From contig NZ_QGGL01000005.1 in assembly GCF_003148565.1 (NCBI RefSeq), positions 1 to 64,000 of the forward strand: a DNA stretch of 64,000 nt, given 5' to 3'. Positions 26,149-35,652 of the stretch are shown here, piece by piece (positions within the stretch are counted from its first letter, which is position 1; each line of letters starts with the position of its first letter). Made by a program: the position numbers and the translations under genes. Below the pieces are notes generated by a model that saw nothing but the letters and a program-made list of their open reading frames with translations, made no database searches and was not told where the DNA came from. Origin of the DNA: Tumebacillus permanentifrigoris (GTDB lineage Bacteria > Bacillota > Bacilli > Tumebacillales > Tumebacillaceae).

Positions 26149-26976
26149 TTATTTTTTAAAATTCCAGCTTTCTGTGCCGTACTTCTCGGCAACCAGTTGC
26201 TCGACGTGCGCTTGCTCCTCCGGCGTGAGGCCCGCGGGAACCAGCGAGATCCCAAGTCCTTTTTCAAAGCCCTTGGTGAACCCGTCAACTGCTTCTTCAT
26301 ATGTAACATCGCGTCCGAGGTCCTTCATCGAGACGGCCTTGTCCCGGAACATCCGCACCATCCGTTCACGCGTGCGCTCCGAAGAATAGGACAGAACGGA
26401 GAACAATTGCTCCACGTCGATGTCCAGCAGGATCGACCCGTGTTGCAAGATCGTATGCTGCTGACGGACTTGGGCACTGCCCGCGACTTTGCGGCCCTCG
26501 ACGACCAGCTCGTACCAGGACGGCGAATCGAAACAAGCGGCCGAGCCGAGCGTTTCGAATTTTTTCTTTTCCTCTTCGTCTGCCAGTGACACCATCTCTG
26601 CGGAGAAGCCCAACTCGCGGAAGCCCTCTAACAGGCCCATCGAGAGGATGCGGTAGGATTCGTTGATCGAAGTCGGCATCATCGGATGCGACTCTGGCAC
26701 GATCACGCTGTAAGTGAGTTCCTTGTCATGCAGAACAGCACGACCGCCCGTCGGACGGCGTACAAAGCCGAGTCCCTGCGCGCGCAGGGCGTCGAAGTCG
26801 ACTTCCTTGGTCGCGCGTTGAAAGTACCCGATCGAGAGCGTCGGCGGATTCCACCCATAAAAACGAACGGTCGGGGGTACCAACCCCCGACTGTTCGCGT
26901 GCAGAATCGCCTCATCCACCGCCATGTTGACGGCTGGATCTGAGTACCCAGTATGTAAGAGGCGCCATGTCTCCAT
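26149..26976 (-). CDS. lipM: Octanoyltransferase LipM
   Basis: 275 residues from ATG 26976 (a GTG two codons upstream is possible). The BPL/LPL fold is shown by MAVDEAIL, RRPTGGRAVLHDKELTYSVI and GSAACFDSPSWYELVVEGRKVAGSAQVRQ; the Cys in ACFDSPSWYE is the acyl-carrying residue of LipM-type transferases, which separates it from lipoate ligases. It moves octanoyl from ACP to GcvH. It follows gcvH on the same strand, after 23 bases, so the enzyme and its acceptor are made together. Confidence 0.93.
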   Translation of the reverse strand: METWRLLHTGYSDPAVNMAVDEAILHANSRGLVPPTVRFYGWNPPTLSIGYFQRATKEVDFDALRAQGLGFVRRPTGGRAVLHDKELTYSVIVPESHPMMPTSINESYRILSMGLLEGFRELGFSAEMVSLADEEEKKKFETLGSAACFDSPSWYELVVEGRKVAGSAQVRQQHTILQHGSILLDIDVEQLFSVLSYSSERTRERMVRMFRDKAVSMKDLGRDVTYEEAVDGFTKGFEKGLGISLVPAGLTPEEQAHVEQLVAEKYGTESWNFKK

Positions 26977-26999
26977 ATGCACAGATTCCTGACGGTGCC

Positions 27000-27383
27000 T
27001 TACTTATTGATGTGCTCGTTGTACGCAGCAGCGTCCAACAGGCTGTCAAGTTCGGATGCGTCCTTGAGCTCGACGACGATCATCCAACCGTCTTCATACG
27101 TAGCTTCGTTGACTTTTTCCGGGGAGTCGACCAACGCAGCGTTGACTTCGACGATCGTGCCGCTGACGGGTGCGTAGAGGTCCGAAACGGTTTTGACAGA
27201 TTCGACGGTGCCGAAGGTTGCGTTTGCGGTCAGTTCCGCGCCCACTTCCGGCAGTTCCACGAATACGATGTCACCCAGTTCGGATTGTGCGAAATCGGTG
27301 ATCCCGATGACTACACGGTTGCCCTCTGCCTTCACCCACTCATGTTCACGGCTGTACTTCAGGTTGCTCGGTACGTTGCTCAC
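27000..27383 (-). CDS. gcvH: Glycine cleavage system H protein
   Basis: 127 residues, normal length, GTG start with [54 protein letters not shown] and the lipoylation loop [19 protein letters not shown] with the acceptor Lys are diagnostic. It shuttles the aminomethyl group in glycine cleavage and, in Bacillota, is the entry point of octanoyl/lipoyl groups; no gcvT/P genes are next to it here. Inserted between gpsA and spoIVA relative to Bacillus. Confidence 0.97.
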   Translation of the reverse strand: MSNVPSNLKYSREHEWVKAEGNRVVIGITDFAQSELGDIVFVELPEVGAELTANATFGTVESVKTVSDLYAPVSGTIVEVNAALVDSPEKVNEATYEDGWMIVVELKDASELDSLLDAAAYNEHINK

Positions 27384-27442
27384 GAATGATTCCTCCTAAG
27401 CCTGACAATGAATATTCTCATACGCACACAATTGTACCATTG

Positions 27443-28486
27443 TTACATCTCCCAGTCCATGCGGAGTGCCTCGGCCACTTCCTCCATCTCGTGGATGCGG
27501 CGTCGGCCCATCAATTCCTCGACAGCGGCCCGCGGTTCCTTGCCTTCAAACAACACGTGGTACATCGCCGTCGTGATCGGCATGTCGATCCCGGTTTTCA
27601 GGGCGATCTGGTAGGCACCCTTGGTCGCACGCACGCCTTCGACGACCATCCCCATCTCGGTCAGCACTTCGTCCAAGGTCTTGCCCTGTCCGAGCGCGTA
27701 CCCAGCACGCCAGTTGCGGCTGTGCTTCGAGGTGCAGGTGACGATCAAGTCGCCGACGCCTGCCAATCCGCCAAAGGTCAGTTGGGCCGCCCCTAGATGG
27801 ACGCCAAGACGCGAGATCTCGCTGAGGCCGCGCGTCATCAGCGCAGCCTTCGCATTGTCGCCATACCCCAGTCCATCGGTGAAACCAACGCCGAGGGCGA
27901 TGATGTTTTTCAACGCGCCCCCCAGTTCCGTTCCCACGACATCGGGGTTGGTGTAGATGCGGAAGTAGGACGTCATCAGCAGGTCTTGGAACGCTTCGGC
28001 CGTAGCTCGGGAGCGACTCGCCGCCACGATCGTGGTCGGGATGCGCTGTGAAAGTTCCTCAGCGTGTGAGGGGCCGGTCACGACCGCAAACTTGGTGCTG
28101 GCGTGACTGGGCAATTCCTCCTCCATCACCTGCGACATGCGCTGTCCCGTTTCAACATCAAAGCCCTTGGTCGCATGCGCGACGAGGGCTTCGGGGTGGA
28201 GAAAGGGACGCATCGCTCGCACCGTGTCCCGGAACGCGGACGACGGCATGACGAGGATGACGTACTTTTTGTTGTGTACTACGTGTTGTAAATCAGAGGA
28301 CGCACGGATGTCTGCATGAAGCATTACATCCGGCAGATAGCGGGCGTTGGTGTGGTTCTCGTTGATTTCGACGATCTGTTCTGCCCGTCGGGCATAGAGA
28401 TCGACGAGGCAACCCTTGTCCGCCAAGACTTGCGCCAGCGCTGTTCCAAACGACCCAGCACCGATCACGGCAACTTCTAGCGCCAT
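27443..28486 (-). CDS. gpsA: Glycerol-3-phosphate dehydrogenase [NAD(P)+]
   Basis: 347 residues. Rossmann motif VIGAGSFGTALAQVLADKG at the N-terminus, the catalytic-Lys region ELGGALKNIIALGVGFTDGLGYGDNAKAAL, and GLAGVGDLIVTCTSKHSRNWRAG. It reduces dihydroxyacetone phosphate to sn-glycerol-3-phosphate for phospholipid synthesis. It follows der on the same strand, the standard Bacillota order. Confidence 0.97.
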   Translation of the reverse strand: MALEVAVIGAGSFGTALAQVLADKGCLVDLYARRAEQIVEINENHTNARYLPDVMLHADIRASSDLQHVVHNKKYVILVMPSSAFRDTVRAMRPFLHPEALVAHATKGFDVETGQRMSQVMEEELPSHASTKFAVVTGPSHAEELSQRIPTTIVAASRSRATAEAFQDLLMTSYFRIYTNPDVVGTELGGALKNIIALGVGFTDGLGYGDNAKAALMTRGLSEISRLGVHLGAAQLTFGGLAGVGDLIVTCTSKHSRNWRAGYALGQGKTLDEVLTEMGMVVEGVRATKGAYQIALKTGIDMPITTAMYHVLFEGKEPRAAVEELMGRRRIHEMEEVAEALRMDWEM

Positions 28487-28543
28487 ACGGTTTCCCCCTT
28501 TTACACTCCCACTGGTCTCCCTCTCCCAGAGAGACGAGGAGTT

Positions 28544-29881
28544 CTAACGTCTGCGGTCGTCATTCTGTGCACGCTTGCGGGTGAACATACGAATCGGTGT
28601 GCCTTCAAAGCCGAATGCAGCGCGCAGTTTGTTTTCCAAGTAACGCTCGTAGGAGAAGTGCATGATCTCCGGATCGTTGACGAATACAGCGAACGACGGC
28701 GGGCGTACTGCGACTTGGGTCGCATAGTACACGCGCAGACGGCGACCTTTGTCGGTCGGCGGTTGGTTCATCGTCACAGCATCCTCGATGATCGTATTGA
28801 CTGTAGATGTTGGGATTCGAATCGAGTGGTTCTCTGCGACGAGTTGCACGCTCTCCAAGATCTTATGTACACGCTGCTTCGTGACAGCCGAAACGAACAG
28901 GATCGGTGCCCACGGCATGAACGGGAATTCCTTGCGGATCTGCTGTTCGAAGCGGATCGAGGTCTTGTCGTCCTTCTCCAGCAAGTCCCATTTGTTGACG
29001 AGGAACACGACCGCACGGCCGGCTTCCAGCGCGTACCCGACGATGCGCTTGTCCTGCTCGATGATGCCTTCGTCTGCGGAGATGACGAGCAGGCAGACAT
29101 CGCTGCGCTCAATCGCGGACATCGCACGCATGACGGAGTATTTCTCAGTCGTTTCATAGACTTTACCGCGTTTGCGCATCCCGGCGGTGTCGATCAGGAC
29201 AAAGTCTTGACCTTCACGACTGAACTGGGTGTCGACCGCATCGCGGGTGGTGCCTGCGACTTCAGATACCATGACGCGCTCTTCACCAAGCAACGCGTTG
29301 ACCAGCGAAGATTTGCCGACGTTCGGACGGCCGATCAGCGAGACTTTGATCGTGTCTTCCGGGTAGGTCGCGTCGTAGTCCTCTGGGAAGTGTTTGGCCA
29401 CTTCGTCGAGCAAGTCACCCAGACCCGTACCGTGGACAGACGAGATCCCAAACGGCTCGCCAAAGCCCAGTTCATAGAAGTCATAGGTGTTTTGCAGCAT
29501 CATCTTCGGGTTGTCCAACTTGTTGACGCACAACACAACTGGCTTGCGGGTGCGGTACAGCAGTTGAGCGACCGCTTGGTCCTGCGGCGTGACTCCGTCT
29601 TGGCCATCGACGAGGAAGATGATGACGTTCGCTTCATCCATCGCGAGCTCGGCCTGTTCACGAATGCGGTAGAGGATCTCATCTTCCTCCCCTACTTCGA
29701 TCCCGCCCGTATCTATAATACGAAACTTGTGTTCCAACCATTCCGAGCTGGAGTAAATCCGGTCCCGGGTAATCCCCGGCTTGTCCTCAACGATGGAGAT
29801 ACGCTCTCCTGCGAGGCGGTTAAACAGTGTCGATTTGCCCACGTTCGGGCGTCCTACGATAGCAACAATTGGTGCTGGCAT
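28544..29881 (-). CDS. der: Ribosome-assembly GTPase Der (EngA)
   Basis: 445 residues with the diagnostic double GTPase: [14 protein letters not shown] plus DTGGIE and NKLD in the first domain, [18 protein letters not shown] plus [11 protein letters not shown] and NKWDL in the second, then a KH-like C-terminal domain ending [13 protein letters not shown]. Needed for 50S subunit maturation. The terminal basic tail is typical. Confidence 0.98.
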   Translation of the reverse strand: MPAPIVAIVGRPNVGKSTLFNRLAGERISIVEDKPGITRDRIYSSSEWLEHKFRIIDTGGIEVGEEDEILYRIREQAELAMDEANVIIFLVDGQDGVTPQDQAVAQLLYRTRKPVVLCVNKLDNPKMMLQNTYDFYELGFGEPFGISSVHGTGLGDLLDEVAKHFPEDYDATYPEDTIKVSLIGRPNVGKSSLVNALLGEERVMVSEVAGTTRDAVDTQFSREGQDFVLIDTAGMRKRGKVYETTEKYSVMRAMSAIERSDVCLLVISADEGIIEQDKRIVGYALEAGRAVVFLVNKWDLLEKDDKTSIRFEQQIRKEFPFMPWAPILFVSAVTKQRVHKILESVQLVAENHSIRIPTSTVNTIIEDAVTMNQPPTDKGRRLRVYYATQVAVRPPSFAVFVNDPEIMHFSYERYLENKLRAAFGFEGTPIRMFTRKRAQNDDRRR

Positions 29882-30005
29882 AAGATTTCATCCCTGCCTT
29901 TCTTCTCTATATCAGGTAGTCGCCAGTGTAAATTTTTCCTCTCTACAATCAGCTATTCATTATCCTACACTTCCTCTGCGAAGTCAATTCGACCCGCGCT
30001 GACCA

Positions 30006-30200
30006 TCAATGCTTGACCAGAATCATCACGCCTGGGCGGACTTCATGTGCCATCGCGTCGAGGATTTTTTCCAGATACAACGACGTTTTCTGTAGTTCCT
30101 CCTCGTCCTTGCAGTAAAAGATCGGGCCTGAACCTCCCACGCTGTCCCGCGTGATCGTACAGACGGCGAGGATGTAGTTCGTCAAGGCTGAGCTGGACAT
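30006..30200 (-). CDS. Small capping-type partner of the YIEGIA protein
   Basis: 64 residues behind AAAGGAGGTCTGACCTCG. It ends VRPGVMILVKH and lies 21 bases downstream of the YIEGIA gene, matching the small 'capping complex subunit for YIEGIA' often annotated in spore formers. Soluble with a short helix (ELQKTSLYLEKILDAM). Thought to act with the membrane partner in sporulation; mechanism not established. Confidence 0.8.
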   Translation of the reverse strand: MSSSALTNYILAVCTITRDSVGGSGPIFYCKDEEELQKTSLYLEKILDAMAHEVRPGVMILVKH

Positions 30201-30221
30201 CGAGGTCAGACCTCCTTTTTT

Positions 30222-31112
30222 TTACAACTGTCGATCTGGTTTGACATCGGCTTTGAGCGGGCGACGGTAGGCGTTCTCCAACACCGGTACTCGCCTAACG
30301 ATCGCCATCGCTTTGTCCGCGTCTTGGTCGAGCGGGAGCAAGAACAGCGCCAACTTCCCAGAATCGAGGTCGCGCTTGGAAAGCGGGACGAGCGACGGTT
30401 CGCCGCTGTCCCTGTAGACGCCGAGAATCGTAGCGACGTCGTGCAGGATCGCTTGACGTTGGCCGAGGTTGGAGAAGGTCACGGTGCCATTGGCATTGTC
30501 AGGTTCGAGAATCAAGCCGACACCGTGTTTGAGGATTTTTTTCTTGGTATCTTCTAGCCCGGTGTTGTAGATCAAGATGTCATCGACGAACAAGTTCGGC
30601 CCGTCAAAGTGGACCTTCCCTTTGCGCACGACGCAGATGTCGCCCACCGTGCGCCCGGACATGTACTTGGTGGCAATCAAGATGCAGAGCCCCCCAATCA
30701 ACACACCGCCATACCAGTGCAGGAAGTGTGTCGCGATCCCGGTGAGAAACGCTGTCGCCGTCACGAGGTAATTGCGCCCTTCAAACGCCATGGCGATCCC
30801 TTCGATATAGGTGGGCCCGCGCTGCACCAGTTCCATCGAATCGACATTGCTCAGCGTCTGACGTTCCATATTGCGCACATCGCGAAACTGTGAGGCGGCA
30901 AGCGTCAGAAACGTGACCGCGGTGTAGTTTTTGTCAAGCAACGTGGCGACGAGCACCGACCCGAGACCGGATGCGATCACACCCAGCGCCAAGTGGATGA
31001 TCTTGCCATGCGGGTAGGTCGGGTACTGTCGATAATCAGTTTTCAACAGCAGAACCCGGCAGACGATGCCGAGCACTGTGCCGACGAGAATGATCAGCGT
31101 AGATTCAGACAT
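30222..31112 (-). CDS. YIEGIA-family membrane protein (sporulation-associated)
   Basis: 296 residues with the family's signature GPTYIEGIAMAFEGRNY at about residues 98-114. Several hydrophobic segments lie in the first about 160 residues; the rest is a soluble domain (GLILEPDNANGTVTFSNLGQRQAIL). Its ATG overlaps the end of the YphA-like gene by 8 bases, and the small capping gene follows. Equivalent to the yphB/seaA position in Bacillus, where it is linked to spore envelope assembly; I make that link from position and motif. Confidence 0.88.
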   Translation of the reverse strand: MSESTLIILVGTVLGIVCRVLLLKTDYRQYPTYPHGKIIHLALGVIASGLGSVLVATLLDKNYTAVTFLTLAASQFRDVRNMERQTLSNVDSMELVQRGPTYIEGIAMAFEGRNYLVTATAFLTGIATHFLHWYGGVLIGGLCILIATKYMSGRTVGDICVVRKGKVHFDGPNLFVDDILIYNTGLEDTKKKILKHGVGLILEPDNANGTVTFSNLGQRQAILHDVATILGVYRDSGEPSLVPLSKRDLDSGKLALFLLPLDQDADKAMAIVRRVPVLENAYRRPLKADVKPDRQL

Positions 31113-31755
31113 GCTCTGGGCCCTCCTCTGGTCGACGGAAGCGTTGTTTCAGCCACGAGTAGGCCAGGCGGGTCGCCGCGTTGTACACACCATGTGTCAG
31201 CAGCACCCCAAGAGCGGTGAACGCCATCCAGTCCTGCATCTCCCGCGCCCCAAACACGTAGCTGTGCAGATCGACGCGACTGTGCAGCCACGGGTCGATC
31301 AGCGCACCTAGTGCGAGGCCAGAGACCGCAATCGAGACGGCGGCAAAGGGACGACGAACCGAAAGCACGGCGACGAGCGCCGCACTCACCGGGTAGAGCG
31401 CAGGACCCTCCAGCGGGAAAAACGCTGGGTCGAGCGGAACCAACGTCATCAACACGACGGTGACGGATGCCACGGTCAGGCAGCCAAGCCACCATTGCAA
31501 ACGGGCCCCAGCATGAGGGCCGACTCTCATCGCGAGGACGATGAGCACCAACGGCAGCAACACCCCGGTCGCGTCGACTTGTACGCTGTACGGAAGCGTC
31601 ACCGTATAGCCGTCGAACAGCACGAACAACAGCAGACCGACCGCCGTCAGACGCGGGGTGAGTTTGGCGTCGCGCAAGGTCCTGCCTCCCCATCCACTCA
31701 GGACGAGAATGAAGAGCACGAGCGCGATGATGTTTGCTTGTACGCCCGGATTCAT
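31105..31755 (-). CDS. YphA-like integral membrane protein
   Basis: 216 residues from ATG 31755 behind GGAGGGTTTGCCT. About six hydrophobic segments (IIALVLFILVLSGWGG, LTAVGLLLFVLFDGYTVTL, TGVLLPLVLIVLAMRVG and others). Sequence similarity is weakly remembered; the call rests on size, topology and its place directly before the YIEGIA gene, as yphA in Bacillus. Confidence 0.7.
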   Translation of the reverse strand: MNPGVQANIIALVLFILVLSGWGGRTLRDAKLTPRLTAVGLLLFVLFDGYTVTLPYSVQVDATGVLLPLVLIVLAMRVGPHAGARLQWWLGCLTVASVTVVLMTLVPLDPAFFPLEGPALYPVSAALVAVLSVRRPFAAVSIAVSGLALGALIDPWLHSRVDLHSYVFGAREMQDWMAFTALGVLLTHGVYNAATRLAYSWLKQRFRRPEEGPEHV

Positions 31756-32080
31756 AGGCAAACCCTCCTCAAAGAAAAAACAGACAATGCCTGCTGTCAG
31801 TTTTGCCGCTCTGCAGGAACGCTATACCAAGGGTTCTTCAGCGCGTCGAAAAATTCAACACATGATTAGTAGATAGCCGCGTATGTTTAAGGTAGCTGGC
31901 ACAAAAGGTTCCTAAACATTCAAACGGAGGGTGGGATTAAACTCGTTATTACTTGAAAATTCATAAGATTTATAATTGACAAACATAAAAATCGGATGGT
32001 ATTTTGTGGGTGACACTTACAAGTTAACCCTCGATGCCATCTTGTGCCGGACACCTACATGACAAGGGGCGACTTCCTGA
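31756..32080. other. Intergenic region between the YphA-like and radical SAM genes
   Basis: About 325 bases separating divergent genes. It must contain both promoters. The stretch 31960-32000 is AT-rich on the radical SAM side. I see no supported gene or clear structured RNA. Confidence 0.4.
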
Positions 32081-33442
32081 ATGACAACTGAAAATACGTA
32101 TAAAAAGCTTCCCACGATGTGGAACTACCTCTACCCGTTCCAAGGCGAAGGTGCGTTGACCGATGCAGAACAGCGGGCGCACAAGTTCCTGACCGCCACC
32201 CAAGCGCAACAAAACGGCAAAAAAGCGCTCTACGTACACATCCCGTTCTGTGACACGATCTGCACATTCTGTCCGTTCATCCGCTCGACCCATTACCAAG
32301 ACAAGTTGCAACCCTACGTCGATGCGCTGGCGAAGGAACTGCAGATGGTTGGCAACACCGAGTACATCAAAGGCTTCGAACTGAGCTCCATCTACTTCGG
32401 CGGCGGGACCCCGTCTGTTCTCTCCCCGGAGCAAATCGAGCAGTTAGGCAACGTGATCAACGCCAACTTCCGCCTCGCCGCCGATTGTGAGTGGTCATTC
32501 GAGGTGGAAGCAAAATCGGCGACCGAGGACAAATTCAAAGCGATGGCCGCAATCGGCGTCAACCGCATCTCCTTTGGTGTGCAGACGTTCGACCCAGCCT
32601 ACCGCAAGATGTTCAATTTGACCGCGAGTTCAGAAGAAATTCAGCGCACTCGCGACCTCGGCGAGAAGTATTTCAAGGCGCACAACATGGATCTGCTCTA
32701 CCAACTGCCCGGTCAGACCTTGGAACAGTTGGAGCAAGACCTCTACCACGCCAAGCAACTGGCGACCACCAGCGTCGATGCGTACCCGCTGGAATACCTC
32801 GTCACCTCCAAAGGCTTCCTGAACATGATCAAGTCGGGCAAGATCGAGATGCCGCCAAACGCAGTGGACAAAGTGGCACTCCAACAATTCGCTGTCGACT
32901 ACCTGCGCACGAACGGCTACGACCAAACCTATGTCTACACCTTCACCCGCCAAGATGCCGCTTACAAGAGCTTCAAGTTCGGTGAGACGATCTACGGTCG
33001 CTACGAAGACGAGTACATCGGTTGCGGTCTGTCGGCTGCCTCCTCCCTCTCTGGGTTGGCGCACAACAACCACGTGGAGCTCGATGCTTACGTGGCGGCG
33101 ATCAACGAAGGCAAGCTGCCGATCCGCACGGCGCATGAGTACCATGCCAAGGAGCGCGCGCTGATCTTCTTCCCGAAAGTCATGCGCATCTCGACGGAGT
33201 ACCTGAACACCCTCGGCCTCGATCCGTTCTATTTCGAAACGCTCACCCGTTTCGAAACGATGGGCCTGATCACCCGCGATGGCAGCGATCTGGTCATGAC
33301 CGAAGAAGGCAAGAAATGGTACCTGAACATGATGATCGACTTGATTCCGGCCGAACAGCGCGTCTACTACGATCGCTATGTCGACCGCACGCAACAAGAT
33401 CGCCAGTGGTTCGAAGACTCCAACCTGATCTCCCTCTCGTAG
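32081..33442 (+). CDS. HemN-like radical SAM enzyme
   Basis: 453 residues. The cluster motif is CDTICTFC (Cys57, Cys61, Cys64; CX3CX2C), followed by SSIYFGGGTPSVLSPEQIEQL and RISFGVQTFDPAYRKMFNLTAS, all typical of the HemN/HemW superfamily that includes coproporphyrinogen dehydrogenases and class C radical SAM methyltransferases. No heme genes are nearby; instead an MFS exporter and a small protein follow co-directionally, and two Trp-repeat mini-genes face it. That context suggests a peptide- or natural-product-modifying role rather than heme synthesis (inference). Confidence 0.88.
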   Translation: MTTENTYKKLPTMWNYLYPFQGEGALTDAEQRAHKFLTATQAQQNGKKALYVHIPFCDTICTFCPFIRSTHYQDKLQPYVDALAKELQMVGNTEYIKGFELSSIYFGGGTPSVLSPEQIEQLGNVINANFRLAADCEWSFEVEAKSATEDKFKAMAAIGVNRISFGVQTFDPAYRKMFNLTASSEEIQRTRDLGEKYFKAHNMDLLYQLPGQTLEQLEQDLYHAKQLATTSVDAYPLEYLVTSKGFLNMIKSGKIEMPPNAVDKVALQQFAVDYLRTNGYDQTYVYTFTRQDAAYKSFKFGETIYGRYEDEYIGCGLSAASSLSGLAHNNHVELDAYVAAINEGKLPIRTAHEYHAKERALIFFPKVMRISTEYLNTLGLDPFYFETLTRFETMGLITRDGSDLVMTEEGKKWYLNMMIDLIPAEQRVYYDRYVDRTQQDRQWFEDSNLISLS

Positions 33443-33506
33443 ACAACCGCAGAAATTCACGACCGCCAGCGACCCTGGCGGTCCTTTTGAATGAAGGAGG
33501 TATGTT

Positions 33507-34757
33507 ATGAAAACATCGCTTTTTGCCAACCGCAACTTTACCCTGTTGTATCTGGGTCAACTGATCTCACAGTTTGGAGACTGGTTCAAAACGATCGCTC
33601 TGATCGGGGTGACCTACAGCTTGTACCCGCATGCCAGCGCAGTCGGCGGTATGTTCATCGCCAGCGTCATGCCGGTGCTGTTCGGCGGGATCATCATGGG
33701 ACCGTTGGTCGACCGCTGGAACAAGAAAAAACTGATGATCTCCGTCGATTTCATCCGTGCGGTCCTCTCCACAGGGGTCATCCTCGGAGCTTGGTTGCAA
33801 AACATCTGGATCGTCTACTTATTTATCGCCCTGTCCTCGACCTTCTCGGCTCTGTTTGCCCCAGCGCGTGCCTCGATCACGCCGGAGTTGGTTGACAAGG
33901 GGCAGATCGTTCAGGCGACCTCCTCCTTCGCGCTCTTGACCAGCGTCTCGATGGCACTCGCCACAGCACTTGGAGGATTTGTCACCGATTGGATCGGGCC
34001 GTATGCGGTGCTGTGGTATGACGCAGCTTCCTACATTTTCTCAGCGGTCTGTCTGATGTTCATCCGTTACAACTGGACGAAACCGGAAACTAAAGTTCGT
34101 GTCCCCTACCTGAAGCAAGTCATGGAGGGCATCCACTACATCAAGAGCCGGCCCCAGTTGGTTGCGGTCTACAACTTGCAATTCTGGCGCGACTTCTGCC
34201 TCGGCTATGTGTATATCCTGTTCTCTTTGTACATCCTGAATGAACTGCAAGCTGGCAACTCCGGCATCGGGATCGGCTACTCGATCACTGCCGTCGCGTA
34301 CATCATCGGAGCGTTTTTCATCAAGCGCTATTTCAAAAAAAAGCCGTTCGACGACTCGGCTTTTTTCAAAATCTATTTCCCGTTCAACATCCTCTACGGC
34401 ATCGGCCTCGGCGTGACGTTCTCGGTCCATAACTGGGGTTGGTTCCTGGCGCTTCTGCTCGTGACGAACATCTTCCAGTCCGGGGTGAACATCATCACCG
34501 AGACTTCGCTGCTCACCTATTCGGACGCAACGATCCGTGGTCGGGTCTACGCGTCGTGGCTGTCGATGTCCCGCCTCGCCTACGGGATCTCCCTGCCGCT
34601 GTTCTCCGCCATCGGTGGCTTGATTCCGATCTCGCAAGGGGGCAAGCTGTTGACTGTGATCCTTGCAGTGTCTACACTGGTATTAATTGCCTACTTGAAA
34701 TCGCGTTTGTTGAAGCAACAACCGGAGTCCCAACCTGACCTACCGATTGGAGGATGA
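33507..34757 (+). CDS. MFS-type exporter
   Basis: 416 residues with 12 hydrophobic segments. It starts FANRNFTLLYLGQLISQFGDWFKTIAL, typical of enterobactin-exporter/macrolide-efflux-like MFS proteins, with the loop GPLVDRWNKKKLM (MFS motif A). Strong AAGGAGGTATGTT site 64 bases after the radical SAM gene and ATGA overlap with the following frame. Likely exports a small product of the same operon. Confidence 0.88.
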   Translation: MKTSLFANRNFTLLYLGQLISQFGDWFKTIALIGVTYSLYPHASAVGGMFIASVMPVLFGGIIMGPLVDRWNKKKLMISVDFIRAVLSTGVILGAWLQNIWIVYLFIALSSTFSALFAPARASITPELVDKGQIVQATSSFALLTSVSMALATALGGFVTDWIGPYAVLWYDAASYIFSAVCLMFIRYNWTKPETKVRVPYLKQVMEGIHYIKSRPQLVAVYNLQFWRDFCLGYVYILFSLYILNELQAGNSGIGIGYSITAVAYIIGAFFIKRYFKKKPFDDSAFFKIYFPFNILYGIGLGVTFSVHNWGWFLALLLVTNIFQSGVNIITETSLLTYSDATIRGRVYASWLSMSRLAYGISLPLFSAIGGLIPISQGGKLLTVILAVSTLVLIAYLKSRLLKQQPESQPDLPIGG

Positions 34758-34762
34758 CCTTC

Positions 34763-35194
34763 GTGGCTGTTGAACGACCGACTTTGCAAGACGCTGAACT
34801 GTTGCTGAAGTTGTTCCAAGAGTTCGAATCCGAACCGATGTACGCTTCCCGCCAGTGGTTGTTGCACAAAATGCAAGTGACCACGATCGAGGAGTTCCAC
34901 CGCCACTACCCGCCGCAGAGCGAGGAGAACCGCCACTTCTATCGGGTTTACAAGTTCTTCGAGATGGCTGGCACGCTCTTCAAAAACGGCCTGCTGCACC
35001 CGGACTTGGTGTTTGACATCTGGTATATCAACGAGTTCTATCTCGCCTGCTATCCGATCATCAAGAGCATCCGCTCCCACGGTGACAAGCATGTCGCAGA
35101 GAACTTCGAGCACTTGGCGATGGCCGAGTTGGATTGGATAGAAAAAACGAAGGGGCCGGACATCGTTCCGGACCTTCCTTATCGTCGCAAATAA
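34763..35194 (+). CDS. 143-residue helical protein (DUF4760-like)
   Basis: I prefer GTG 34763 because GGAGG at 34749-34753 is well spaced for it; ATG 34754 overlaps the exporter's stop but touches the ribosome site. Helical, soluble; HFYRVYKFFEMAGTLFKNGLLHPDLVFDIW resembles DUF4760-type proteins. Last gene of the radical SAM operon. Could be a partner or immunity protein; unknown. Confidence 0.65.
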   Translation: MAVERPTLQDAELLLKLFQEFESEPMYASRQWLLHKMQVTTIEEFHRHYPPQSEENRHFYRVYKFFEMAGTLFKNGLLHPDLVFDIWYINEFYLACYPIIKSIRSHGDKHVAENFEHLAMAELDWIEKTKGPDIVPDLPYRRK

Positions 35195-35197
35195 GTA

Positions 35198-35226
35198 GAG
35201 GCCGAGGGATTTCTCCCTCGGCCTCC
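35198..35226. terminator. Convergent terminator hairpin
   Basis: AGGCCGAGGGA / TCCCTCGGCCT, a perfect 11-bp stem between the radical SAM operon and the minus-strand mini-genes. T-runs are weak on both sides. Confidence 0.6.
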
Positions 35227-35251
35227 AGTATGTTCTTGGGTGCTCGTGCCC

Positions 35252-35290
35252 TTACTTCTCGACCGAAATCCATTCACGTTCGCGTCTCAT
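35252..35290 (-). CDS. 12-residue Trp-motif mini-peptide
   Basis: ATG at 35290 behind GGAGGTACCCTC and stop TAA at 35254-35252 give MRREREWISVEK. Its REWISVE repeats the motif of the 33-residue peptide upstream (REWIAVE). Size alone would argue against a gene, but the well-placed ribosome site and shared motif argue for one. Confidence 0.55.
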   Translation of the reverse strand: MRREREWISVEK

Positions 35291-35335
35291 GAGGGTACCT
35301 CCTGCAACTGAACATGATGCGGTCCCCAAGATTCC

Positions 35336-35437
35336 TTACAGTTCGGTAACCGGGAGCCACGTCGGCTCATTTACCGAAATCCACGACAGTTCAACTGCGA
35401 TCCATTGCGGCTCTACTGCGATCCATTCACGGGTCAT
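35336..35437 (-). CDS. 33-residue Trp-repeat peptide, candidate RiPP precursor
   Basis: ATG 35437 behind a strong GAGAGGAGGTGCTGTAC site; stop TAA at 35338-35336. The product is four near-repeats of W-(I/L)-(A/S/P)-V followed by Glu and Pro or Leu: EWIAVEP, QWIAVEL, SWISVNEP, TWLPVTEL, after MTR. Repeats this regular in so short a frame are not expected by chance. It faces the radical SAM/MFS operon at its 3' side. Repeated aromatic motifs are common in core peptides modified by radical SAM enzymes; a leader region is nearly absent here, which is odd. Function is inferred. Confidence 0.7.
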   Translation of the reverse strand: MTREWIAVEPQWIAVELSWISVNEPTWLPVTEL

Positions 35438-35533
35438 GTACAGCACCTCCTCTCGTTCTTCATGTTAAATATTTATTATCGAAGCGCTCGATTTAGTACT
35501 CCGATTGCCTGCAAACAAAGTCTTTTTTCAACC

Positions 35534-35563
35534 TAAAAAGCCCCCGACACGAAGTCGAGGGCT
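35534..35563 (-). terminator. Terminator upstream of the Trp-repeat genes
   Basis: On the minus strand AGCCCTCGAC / GTCGGGGGCT followed by TTTTTAGG. It should stop transcripts from the HD-GYP gene, so the Trp-repeat genes probably have their own promoter between 35440 and 35530. Confidence 0.75.
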
Positions 35564-35652
35564 GGATCCGGGGAAATCTATAATGATCCTCCCGAAGGCG
35601 GGGGGAAGGCTGTCGAAAAATGACGACAGTGAAGAATATACCAGAAATTCCA

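Noticed and set aside
32081-33442. Heme-pathway coproporphyrinogen oxidase (hemN/hemW)
   Set aside because: Superfamily fits, but context (exporter, small protein, Trp-repeat peptides; no heme genes) does not support a heme role; left as HemN-like.
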